Source: an uncultured Porphyromonadaceae bacterium (GTDB lineage: Bacteria; Bacteroidota; Bacteroidia; Bacteroidales; Muribaculaceae). From it: a stretch of DNA of 11,672 nucleotides. Below the pieces are notes generated by a model that saw nothing but the letters and a program-made list of their open reading frames with translations, was not told the DNA's origin and did not search any database. Location of the stretch: the NCBI GenBank assembly GCA_937892215.1, contig CALAVE010000048.1, positions 1 through 11,672 of the forward strand. Direction: 5' to 3'. Positions 1-6,400 of the stretch are shown here, in pieces. The stretch's first letter is position 1; every line of letters starts with the position of its first letter. The translations under genes were made by a program, and so were the position numbers.

Positions 1-718
1 CAGGGACTACACCTTTGAGTCCGTCCATCTGCCAAAGATTCCAACTGATGACATGCGCGATGGTTGAGATATCTGCATCGGATGGAGGAGAACCGAATTT
101 ATGGCGGTAAAAGTGTATGAAAGTAAGTAACAGATTTTCACGCGCCAGCAACAGGCTATCGCCCTGCCACTCATATCCGTAAGTGTTCTGATAGGCAATT
201 CGAGCCCACTGTAGCCATTCTTCCAGAGATGAGGTGTTTTCGCTGACCGCTCGCAGTTTGCGGTCGAGCAGACCGATTCGCTTTTCCAGAGGGATAAGTG
301 CGCCAGAGGTGGTGTCGTATTGGCTAACAAGATAAGGAGCCTCGCCACAGGTTATTTCAAGGCAAGTAGCACAGACATAATCCTGCCACGATTTATCTCC
401 AGAAGCAGACCATGCGTCATCGATGATGTTGTTCTGGGCGTTGCAGACCCATGAAGGAGTGAACACCTCGGCCATATCCTTTGAGCGGTCGGTCTGTCGT
501 TCCTTGGATTTCAGGACACGTGGCATTATTATGCTTGCGCTGGTGCCGGTAATCAGTTCTGGGCGGATTTCGTCGGAATAGTGATAGCCAGCGCCCATGG
601 ACTCATAGTCGTGGGTAGCCCAAAGGATATTACGTCCGGTGGTGCGGTCACGCAACAGGGTTGCGAGGACGTCGGGGGAGAAATTGTATTGAAAGACTTT
701 ATCCGAGTCGGAGGGCAT
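1..718 (-). CDS. Type II restriction-modification DNA methylase (restriction endonuclease subunit M), N-terminal part
   Basis: This gene is read on the minus strand from an ATG at 718 and runs off the left edge, giving 239 codons and no stop. The frame is closed just upstream by TGA, so 718 is the first possible start. I recognise the Bacteroidetes family annotated as 'restriction endonuclease subunit M' from its conserved stretches: LLRDRTTGRNILWATHDYES (about 21-40), AEVFTPSWVCNAQNN (about 83-97), LEITCGEAPYLVSQYDT (about 119-135), EKRIGLLDRKLRAVSENT (about 143-160) and ISWNLWQMDGLKG near the edge. The family is thought to methylate adenine in the recognition site of a type II system; the NPPY catalytic motif would lie beyond the window, as would any partner nuclease. 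The family assignment rests on remembered motifs; substrate site and activity cannot be read here. A palindrome lies just upstream. Confidence 0.85.
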   Translation of the reverse strand, partial: MPSDSDKVFQYNFSPDVLATLLRDRTTGRNILWATHDYESMGAGYHYSDEIRPELITGTSASIIMPRVLKSKERQTDRSKDMAEVFTPSWVCNAQNNIIDDAWSASGDKSWQDYVCATCLEITCGEAPYLVSQYDTTSGALIPLEKRIGLLDRKLRAVSENTSSLEEWLQWARIAYQNTYGYEWQGDSLLLARENLLLTFIHFYRHKFGSPPSDADISTIAHVISWNLWQMDGLKGVVP

Positions 719-734
719 TAGTCATTTGCAATAA

Positions 735-760
735 TTCTGACTGGTACCCGAGTGTCAGAA
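735..760. promoter_or_regulatory. Palindrome upstream of the R-M methylase
   Basis: TTCTGAC (735-741) and GTCAGAA (754-760) form a perfect 7-bp inverted repeat with a 12-bp spacer. It ends 17 bp before the methylase ATG at 718. R-M genes are often autoregulated through such operators (established for C-protein systems), but no C-protein gene is visible here. An RNA hairpin in the leader is equally possible. Confidence 0.3.
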
Positions 761-787
761 GGTTAAACGATGTGGTAATATGACATA

Positions 788-945
788 GAAAAAAGCGGGG
801 TATCCTCACGTCTGCCGTTCCCCATCTGAGGCCTTCCACAGCCCAAACCAGCGAACGGACAGAGTATGAATACCCACGCTTGTTGCATATATGTAACCGC
901 CTAATGTGTGTGCGTGAGGGCAAAATAGCCCTCGGCACACACTCA
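788..945 (-). ncRNA. Candidate structured small RNA with its own terminator
   Basis: The minus strand reads as a compact two-domain RNA. Domain 1 (942-906) is a hairpin of GTGTGTGC/GCACACAC plus GAGGGC/GCCCTC, with a small internal bulge and loop TATTTT. Domain 2 (881-793) is a long bulged helix: AAGCG plus GGGTATTC (bulged U at 876) pairs with GGATACCCCGCTT, then CTG plus CCGTT (862-854, bulged U at 859) pairs with AACGGCAG (819-812), closing on an apical stem-loop. Six Ts (794-789) follow at once, as in an intrinsic terminator. A promoter-like TGTATTTG (959-952) would start transcription near 945, just before domain 1. The T-run lies only on the minus-strand side, which sets orientation. 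The form, about 158 nt of bulged helix, recalls 6S-like RNAs. It lacks the GGAAGCAGC-type apical motif of SRP RNA. It could instead be a long structured leader and attenuator of the methylase. Confidence 0.45.
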
Positions 946-951
946 GGGTTG

Positions 952-959
952 CAAATACA
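952..959 (-). promoter_or_regulatory. Promoter -7-like box for the candidate RNA
   Basis: TGTATTTG followed by CA, on the minus strand, matches the Bacteroidetes TAnnTTTG box at seven of eight positions. No convincing -33 TTTG is seen at the usual spacing. The predicted start falls at the foot of the 942-906 hairpin. Confidence 0.3.
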
Positions 960-1027
960 ACACCCGTAGCATTATCTCTGCATCTGTTCTTGACTGGTTT
1001 TCTGTAATGTGGAAGTTTCAGATGGTC

Positions 1028-1049
1028 AAAAACAAAGCATCAATGACGC
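1028..1049 (-). terminator. Weak intrinsic-terminator-like hairpin
   Basis: On the minus strand GCGTC (1049-1045) and GATGC (1041-1037) form a 5-bp stem with a 3-nt loop, one pair being G-T. A tract TTTGTTTTT (1036-1028) follows. It may terminate the secreted-protein transcript (gene end 1281) or a short RNA starting near 1097. The stem is short, so confidence is modest. Confidence 0.35.
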
Positions 1050-1102
1050 GTTTCAATATGTCTCCGTCTGCCCGTGCCTAATTGGCGGGGTGAGACGATA
1101 TG

Positions 1103-1110
1103 CAAAGATA
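1103..1110 (-). promoter_or_regulatory. Consensus Bacteroidetes -7 box
   Basis: TATCTTTG followed by CA, on the minus strand, is a full match to TAnnTTTG. Transcription would start near 1097. The -33 TTTG is not evident. Immediately downstream is a hairpin: GTCTC (1096-1092) pairs with GAGAC (1064-1060), and CCCG-CC (1089-1084) pairs with GG-CGGG (1078-1071). The product would be either a ~70-nt RNA ending at the T-tract near 1028 or a long leader reaching the RNA and methylase further down. Confidence 0.45.
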
Positions 1111-1280
1111 CGAAAATAGTTGGAAATTAGATGGGATGAGAAAGAAAAAATTGGACGCGAACCACGAAGTGCTCATCGAGCGAATGCGAGATAATTCACA
1201 CGAATTAATGGGTGGAAAGACGGCAACGGGAACAACGGGGGCAACAACGTGGGTGATAGGACAGATTGGTCTTATAGGGC

Positions 1281-2384
1281 TTATGGGGTGGGGCGGCGGT
1301 AGAAGCGGACTTGGGATCGGTACACGGGGAAGCGGATGGTAAGAATGGAGGATTCGGTGAATGAGGCTTGGACATCGAGAGTGAAAGGGATGAAAGTGGC
1401 GTCGATCCATGTTGCGGTGTAGGTGCCGGAGAAAGGCGTGGGGGTGAGTGAGCCTTTGAGGTAGCCGGTGTGCCAGAGGTCTTTCCGCACTTGTGCTCCG
1501 CTGATGTAGATGATGTCGTAATTTCCTTCTTGGTTTGCCACAACGGCGATTGTGTATCGTCCTCCGAGTCGGAGCCACTTATCTTCGGTGTCGCGGTCGA
1601 GATAGGAATAGAAGCCTTCGAGCGGGTCGTGTGAATTGTTGAAGTGGGAGGAGAGAGACTCGGTGGTCCAGTCGGTGGGAATAATTTGAGTCTGTTGCTC
1701 GGGGAGAGAGAGGACAGTGCGTTCGACGCGAGTGGAGGCACCCGGGCCGGTGATGTAGCCGATGCGGACCGGTGCTGCCGGAGCGGTGATATTGGCTTCG
1801 CCCACCGGATGCAGGCGTTTGCATCCGGCGAGTATAGTGGTATGCGTGAGCGATGTTTCTACGCCGATGGCGTTGAGCCCATCGTAGAGGTCGATGTCGT
1901 CGGAGGGAGAGTATGTGGCGATTATGGAATCCGTTCCGTGAGAGATGCGGTGAAGGGTGATGGTCATGGTCCGCACGTTAGAGATGTCGTCGGACGGGTC
2001 GGTGTCGCAGCACTGCATCATCAGGGCGCAGTAATTGAGCGAATCAGAGTAGTTAAAAACGAGTCCGCACTGAGGGTTGGTGATTCGGGTCTTTTTGCCG
2101 GAAGAAAGTGTGACGGAATAGGAGCGGTGTGGCTTGTTGTGGACGTTTGCGATGCGCACCACGTAGCGGTATGAGCCGGTTACATGAACTGAATCGGTGT
2201 GTATGAGAGGCAGAGAGGACGTGTTGTTCTCGCAGAGAAAGTTGTCGGAAAGAGTTGTGCCCGTGCCGGGTCGTAAGAGAGCGCCGAAGCGGTTGTGGAT
2301 GGTGTTGTAGGTGGATGATGCGATAGCGGATAGGCTGATAGTTGCAATCAGAGTCAGTATGAGAGAACGGTGCGGAGTGCTCAT
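1281..2384 (-). CDS. Unrecognised secreted protein, possibly lectin-like (ConA-type) fold
   Basis: The 367-residue product has a clear signal peptide: a basic start (MSTPHR), a hydrophobic core (SLILTLIATISLSAIA) and likely cleavage near residues 22-24. I chose the ATG at 2384 because the alternative at 2447 would add 21 residues before the signal peptide and begins inside a repeat shared with dnaE. I do not recognise the family. Two parts can be seen. Residues about 65-190 carry GLVFNYSDSLNYCALMM followed by alternating strands, a pattern resembling LamG/ConA-like jelly rolls. Residues about 270-340 contain LRLGGRYTIAVVANQEG, DIIYISGAQV, LWHTGYLKG and FSGTYTATWIDA, which look like a second beta domain. 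There is no catalytic signature, no lipobox Cys and no T9SS tail that I can see. It is divergent from lysE with 130 bp between starts. Function unknown; periplasmic or exported location is inferred. Confidence 0.8.
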   Translation of the reverse strand: MSTPHRSLILTLIATISLSAIASSTYNTIHNRFGALLRPGTGTTLSDNFLCENNTSSLPLIHTDSVHVTGSYRYVVRIANVHNKPHRSYSVTLSSGKKTRITNPQCGLVFNYSDSLNYCALMMQCCDTDPSDDISNVRTMTITLHRISHGTDSIIATYSPSDDIDLYDGLNAIGVETSLTHTTILAGCKRLHPVGEANITAPAAPVRIGYITGPGASTRVERTVLSLPEQQTQIIPTDWTTESLSSHFNNSHDPLEGFYSYLDRDTEDKWLRLGGRYTIAVVANQEGNYDIIYISGAQVRKDLWHTGYLKGSLTPTPFSGTYTATWIDATFIPFTLDVQASFTESSILTIRFPVYRSQVRFYRRPTP

Positions 2385-2422
2385 AAATGCGTGCAGTTTT
2401 ATGTGTGCTCTAAAGGTACCGA

Positions 2423-2449
2423 TGTGTTCGTTTATAGAACACACCATAA
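2423..2449. promoter_or_regulatory. Palindrome and shared 19-bp leader motif before the secreted-protein gene
   Basis: TGTGTTC (2423-2429) and GAACACA (2437-2443) form a perfect 7-bp inverted repeat with a 7-bp spacer. The overlapping minus-strand 19-mer TTATGGTGTGTTCTATAAA (2449-2431) recurs exactly in the dnaE leader at 3337-3355. It lies in the divergent region, downstream of the predicted minus-strand start and upstream of the lysE box. A transcription-factor operator is likely; an RNA element is possible. Confidence 0.4.
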
Positions 2450-2460
2450 TAATTCGAGCG

Positions 2461-2482
2461 TAAAGTTAGCAATATATTTCCA
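2461..2482 (-). promoter_or_regulatory. Probable promoter of the secreted-protein gene
   Basis: TAACTTTA (2468-2461, minus strand) matches TAnnTTTG at seven of eight positions. The surrounding bases TGGAAATATATTG (2482-2470) and TAACTTTACGCTC are closely mirrored in front of dnaE (TGGAAAAATATTG, TAATTTTACACTC), which supports function. No consensus -33 box is present. Confidence 0.35.
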
Positions 2483-2490
2483 AATTTTAT

Positions 2491-2498
2491 TATCTTTG
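2491..2498 (+). promoter_or_regulatory. -7 box of the lysE-family gene
   Basis: TATCTTTG fully matches TAnnTTTG. Its end is 16 bp before the ATG at 2515, so the transcript would have a very short leader of about 10 nt. No clear -33 TTTG or ribosome binding site is seen, which is common in Bacteroidetes. Confidence 0.5.
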
Positions 2499-2514
2499 TG
2501 CCGCAAATAGACCA

Positions 2515-3177
2515 ATGGAGTTACTGTTTTCGATAATAGTAGGTTGTTTTTCAATAGGCGTGATACTGTCGGCCCCGATGGGGCCAATAGGCATACTGTG
2601 TGTGCAGCGCACGCTGAATAACGGCCGGAACTGCGGTTTCTATACAGGTGTGGGGGCTGCGGTGTCGGACTTGCTGTACTGCCTGCTGACCGGGTTGGGA
2701 ATGAGTATAGTAACGGACTGGATAGAGGCCAACCAGCACATCCTTCAAGTGGTGGGAAGCGTGCTGCTTCTGGTGTATGCCGTGTATATGATAAGCCACA
2801 CCCCGGTTCCGCATAACATAGAAGATGACGGAGACAAGCGAAACAACCCGACGCAGGAGATGCTGACGGGATTTGTGCTGACGTTGTCGAACCCGATGAT
2901 AATATTCCTTATAATTCCGCTTTTCGCACGTTTCGCATTCCCGATGCCGGAGCACAGTTGGTACCTGATACTGATAGGCTACGCGATGATAGTGGTGGGT
3001 GCTCTGACCTGGTGGGCGATGATAACGTATGCTGTGGACAAGGTGCGCAGTCAGTTCAATTTCAAGACGATGCGTAAGATAAACGTGGTGATGGGCAGCC
3101 TGATTCTGTTACTATCGCTTTACGGACTGGTTACCGGGGTGTGGGAATACTTGAAGGATATCAATGTGATAATGTGA
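2515..3177 (+). CDS. LysE/RhtB-family amino-acid exporter
   Basis: The 220-residue product is an integral inner-membrane protein of the LysE translocator family, whose characterised members export amino acids such as lysine, arginine, threonine or homoserine. Evidence: an N-terminal hydrophobic helix carrying the family signature APMGPIG (residues 20-26); a Gly-rich second helix with TGVGAAVSDLLY; a third helix (about 76-95); a charged cytoplasmic loop (about 98-114); a fourth helix with TLSNPMIIF, matching the conserved Asn-Pro of the family; and two C-terminal hydrophobic stretches (about 148-172 and 190-210). Length and six-helix layout are normal. The substrate cannot be read from sequence. 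It stands alone between a divergent secreted-protein gene and dnaE, and is bracketed by an inverted copy of a promoter/leader sequence. The start at 2515 is the first ATG after the promoter box. Confidence 0.88.
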   Translation: MELLFSIIVGCFSIGVILSAPMGPIGILCVQRTLNNGRNCGFYTGVGAAVSDLLYCLLTGLGMSIVTDWIEANQHILQVVGSVLLLVYAVYMISHTPVPHNIEDDGDKRNNPTQEMLTGFVLTLSNPMIIFLIIPLFARFAFPMPEHSWYLILIGYAMIVVGALTWWAMITYAVDKVRSQFNFKTMRKINVVMGSLILLLSLYGLVTGVWEYLKDINVIM

Positions 3178-3190
3178 TATATGAAGAGAG

Positions 3191-3224
3191 TCTTGTGAGG
3201 GGGATAAAGCCGTAAACCACAAGA
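3191..3224. other. Hairpin after the lysE-family gene
   Basis: TCTTGTG (3191-3197) and CACAAGA (3218-3224) form a 7-bp perfect stem with a 20-nt loop, 14 bp after the lysE-family stop. No T-tract follows on either strand, so it is not a classic intrinsic terminator. It may protect the mRNA 3' end. Confidence 0.3.
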
Positions 3225-3282
3225 GAATCAGAGAGCGAGCAATTCAAAAGATGAGATTGTTAATAACTTCTGTGGAAAAATA

Positions 3283-3319
3283 TTGATTAGGAGTATAAAA
3301 TTGATTAATTTTACACTCC
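3283..3319 (+). promoter_or_regulatory. Probable dnaE promoter overlapping an AT-rich inverted repeat
   Basis: TTG (3283-3285) and TAATTTTA (3306-3313) have the 20-bp spacing of Bacteroidetes promoters, with one mismatch in the -7 box. Lying over it is an inverted repeat: GGAGT-A-TAAAATT (3290-3302), loop GATT, AATTTTA-C-ACTCC (3307-3319). That gives 12 paired bases with one mismatch. An operator covering the promoter, or cruciform-prone DNA, would fit. The predicted start near 3320 gives a leader of about 93 nt. Confidence 0.35.
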
Positions 3320-3336
3320 AAAAAATCGTGTAAAAC

Positions 3337-3355
3337 TTATGGTGTGTTCTATAAA
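3337..3355 (+). promoter_or_regulatory. Second copy of the 19-bp leader motif (dnaE leader)
   Basis: TTATGGTGTGTTCTATAAA is identical to the minus-strand sequence at 2449-2431. In both places it lies in the sense direction, in the predicted leader, 57 bp (dnaE) and 46 bp (secreted protein) before the start codon. Here the second palindrome half (GAACACA) is absent. Confidence 0.4.
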
Positions 3356-3412
3356 TTCAAAATCATAGGAAGTTAATTTATGTCGCCCACCATATTAAAA
3401 AACTACTGAGAG

Positions 3413-6400
3413 ATGATACCATTTGTACACCTTCATGTGCATTCGCAATATTCGATACTGGACGGGCAGTCGTCGGTTACGAGCCTTGTGGACAAGGCCA
3501 TGGCCAACGGGATGCGTGGCATGGCGCTGACCGACCACGGAAATATGTTCGGAATCAAGGAATTCCATGACTACGTGGGCCGGAAGAACGGCGACGTGGA
3601 AAAGGAGTTGAAAGAGTTGAACAAGGAACTTGACTCAGAGCGCCTTAAAGAGCCCGTGGACACGGAGAAGGTGGCAGAGTTGGAGACTAAGATAGCGGAG
3701 GCAAAGAAGCGACTATTCATACCGATATTCGGATGTGAGATGTACGTGGCCAACGGCAAGCAGACCGAGCATACAGACAAGGCTGACCGCGGCCGCCACC
3801 TGATAGTGCTGGCGAAGAACCTGACAGGTTATCATAATCTGGTGAAACTTGTGTCGAAAGCATGGACAGACGGTTTCTATATGCATCCGCGAACCGACCA
3901 TGACGAACTGGCCAAGCACCATGAGGGCCTGATAGTGTGTTCGGCCTGTCTGGGTGGCGAGGTTCCGCGCCAGATAATGAACGGCGACATAGCGAAGGCT
4001 CGCGAGACGATACTGTGGTACAAGAGCGTGTTTGGCGATGACTACTACCTGGAGCTGCAACGTCACAAGGCGACCGTGGCGCGCGCTAACCATGAGACTT
4101 ATCCGCATCAGGTGGAGGTGAACAAGGTGCTGATGGAGCTGTCGAAAGAACTTGGAGTGAAACTGGTGTGCACCAACGACTCTCATTTCACCAACGAGGA
4201 TGACGCCGACGCCCATGAGCGCCTGATATGCCTATCGACAGGCAAGACGCTGGAGGACGAGAACCTGATGATGTACTCCAAGCAAGAGTGGTTCAAGACC
4301 CAGGAGGAGATGAACGCACTGTTTGACGATGTGCCGGAGGCCCTGCAGAACACAAACGAGATTCTGGAAAAGGTGGAGATATACTCGATAGACCACAAGC
4401 CCATCTTGCCCGATTTCCCGTTGCCCGACGGGTTTGAGAACGAGGATGACTACCTGCGATATCTGGTGTATGAGGGTGCAAAAGAAGTGTGGCCAGAACT
4501 GGACGAAGAGCACAGGGAGCGGCTGGACTTTGAGTTGGAAACGATAAAGAATATGGGTTTTCCGGGTTACTTTCTTATAGTTCAGGACTACATCAAGGCT
4601 GCTCCGAAGTTGGGGTGCTCGGTGGGCCCCGGTAGAGGCTCGGCGGCCGGTTCAGCTGTGGCCTACTGTCTGGGAATCACAAAGGTGGACCCGATGAAAT
4701 ATGACTTGCTGTTTGAGCGCTTTCTGAATCCCGACCGAATCTCACTGCCCGATATAGATGTGGACTTTGACGATGACGGTCGTGCTAAAGTGCTGAAATA
4801 CGTGACAGAGAAATACGGAGCGGAGAAGGTGGCGCACATTATCACCTACGGCACAATGGCCGCAAAGATGGCAATAAAAGACGTGGCTCGTGTGGAGAAT
4901 CTGCCCATTCCGGAGAGTAACCGTCTGGCTGCGTTTGTGCCTAACCGCCCGAATGACATGCCAGAGGAAAAGCCTGGCAAGAAGATGAAAGTGACGGTGA
5001 AGAACTGCCTGAAGGCGTTCCCTGAGTTTGCCAAGGAGCGCGACAACGAGAATCCGCTGGTGGGCGAGACCATAAAGTATGCCGAGAAGTTGGAGGGTAC
5101 GGTTCGAAGCACAGGAGTTCACGCCTGCGGCGTGATAATAGGCCGAGACGACATCACCGACTGGGTTCCGGTGAGCACTGCGACCGACAAAGACGGGTCG
5201 AAACTGATAGTGACCCAGTATGAGGGAAGCGTGATAGAGTCCACAGGACTGATAAAGATGGACTTCCTGGGGCTGAAAACCCTGTCGATAATAATGGAGG
5301 CCCTTGCCAACATAAAGGCCACGCACGGCATAGACATAGACATAGAGAAAATCCCGATAGACGACCCCAAGACATACAAACTCTATTGCGAGGGAAGGAC
5401 CACCGGTACGTTCCAGTTTGAGTCGGCGGGAATGCAGAAGTATCTGATAGAGCTTCAGCCCAGCACGTTTGAGGATCTGATAGCAATGAACGCACTGTAT
5501 CGTCCGGGGCCGATGGACTACATTCCACAGTTCATTGCGCGCAAGACCGGCCGTCAGCCGATAACCTACGATATACCGTGCATGGAGAAGTATCTGAAGG
5601 ATACCTACGGAATCACGGTGTATCAGGAGCAGGTGATGTTATTGTCGCGTCAGTTGGCCGGATTTACCAGGGGGCAGAGCGACACGTTGCGCAAGGCGAT
5701 GGGAAAGAAGCAGATAGAGAAGATGAACCATCTGGAAGGCCTGTTCTATGAGGGCGGTGAAAAAAACGGATACAAGCGGGAAGTGCTGAACAAGATATGG
5801 GAGGATTGGAAGAAATTCGCGTCATACGCATTCAATAAGTCGCACGCAACGTGCTACAGTTGGGTGGCATATCAGACAGCCTATCTGAAGGCGAATTATC
5901 CGTCGGAATACATGGCGGCAGTGCTTAGCCGAAACCTTAACGACACTGACAAACTGTCGAAATTCATGGACGAGTGCAAGACGATGGGCATCCAGGTGAA
6001 AGGCCCCGACGTGAATGAGTCGTTCAGCAGTTTCAGCGCCAACAAGAAAGGCGATATCCGTTTCGGACTGGGCGGAATAAAAGGCGTGGGTACCGCGGTG
6101 GCCGATATGATAATAGATGAGCGCGAGAAAAACGGTCCTTATAAGAGCATCTTCGACTTTATAGAGCGAGTGAACCTGAGCGTGTGTAACCGGCGAGTGA
6201 TAGAGAACTTCGCACTTTCAGGAGCATTCGACTGCTTTGACGGCATAAAGCGCGAGGACTTCTTTGAGGAGAACAGCAAGAAGGAAACGTTTGGGGACAC
6301 CCTTATCCGCTACGGGCAGAGTTATCAGCAGGACAAGCAGAACCAAGGCATGTCGCTCTTTGGGGACATCGCCGACGAACTGGAGGCTGTTCATCCCGAG

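Noticed and set aside
7..348. Minus-strand 113-codon ORF
   Set aside because: It is another frame of the methylase gene; the true frame is open to the window edge and carries the conserved motifs.
788..881. SRP (4.5S) RNA
   Set aside because: The long hairpin and size fit, but the conserved apical segment with GGAA loop and AGCAG-type internal loop is not present.
699..938. Minus-strand 79-codon ORF over the RNA candidate
   Set aside because: It ends inside the methylase start and spans the terminator hairpin and T-tract. There is no family signature, and RNA structure explains the region better.
1100..1342. Plus-strand 80-codon ORF, Gly-rich C-terminal half
   Set aside because: Its 3' end overlaps the secreted-protein gene antisense, its start lies in a minus-strand promoter box, and it shows no recognisable family. 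It is probably a chance frame.
1078..1741. Long Pro/Ser/His-rich minus-strand ORFs at 1078-1578 and 1205-1741
   Set aside because: They are alternative frames over the 3' half of the 1281-2384 gene, with low-complexity composition. The 1281-2384 frame has a signal peptide and normal protein-like composition.
2385..2447. Earlier ATG (2447) for the secreted-protein gene
   Set aside because: It would put 21 polar residues before the signal peptide and would start inside the 19-bp motif that is non-coding in front of dnaE.
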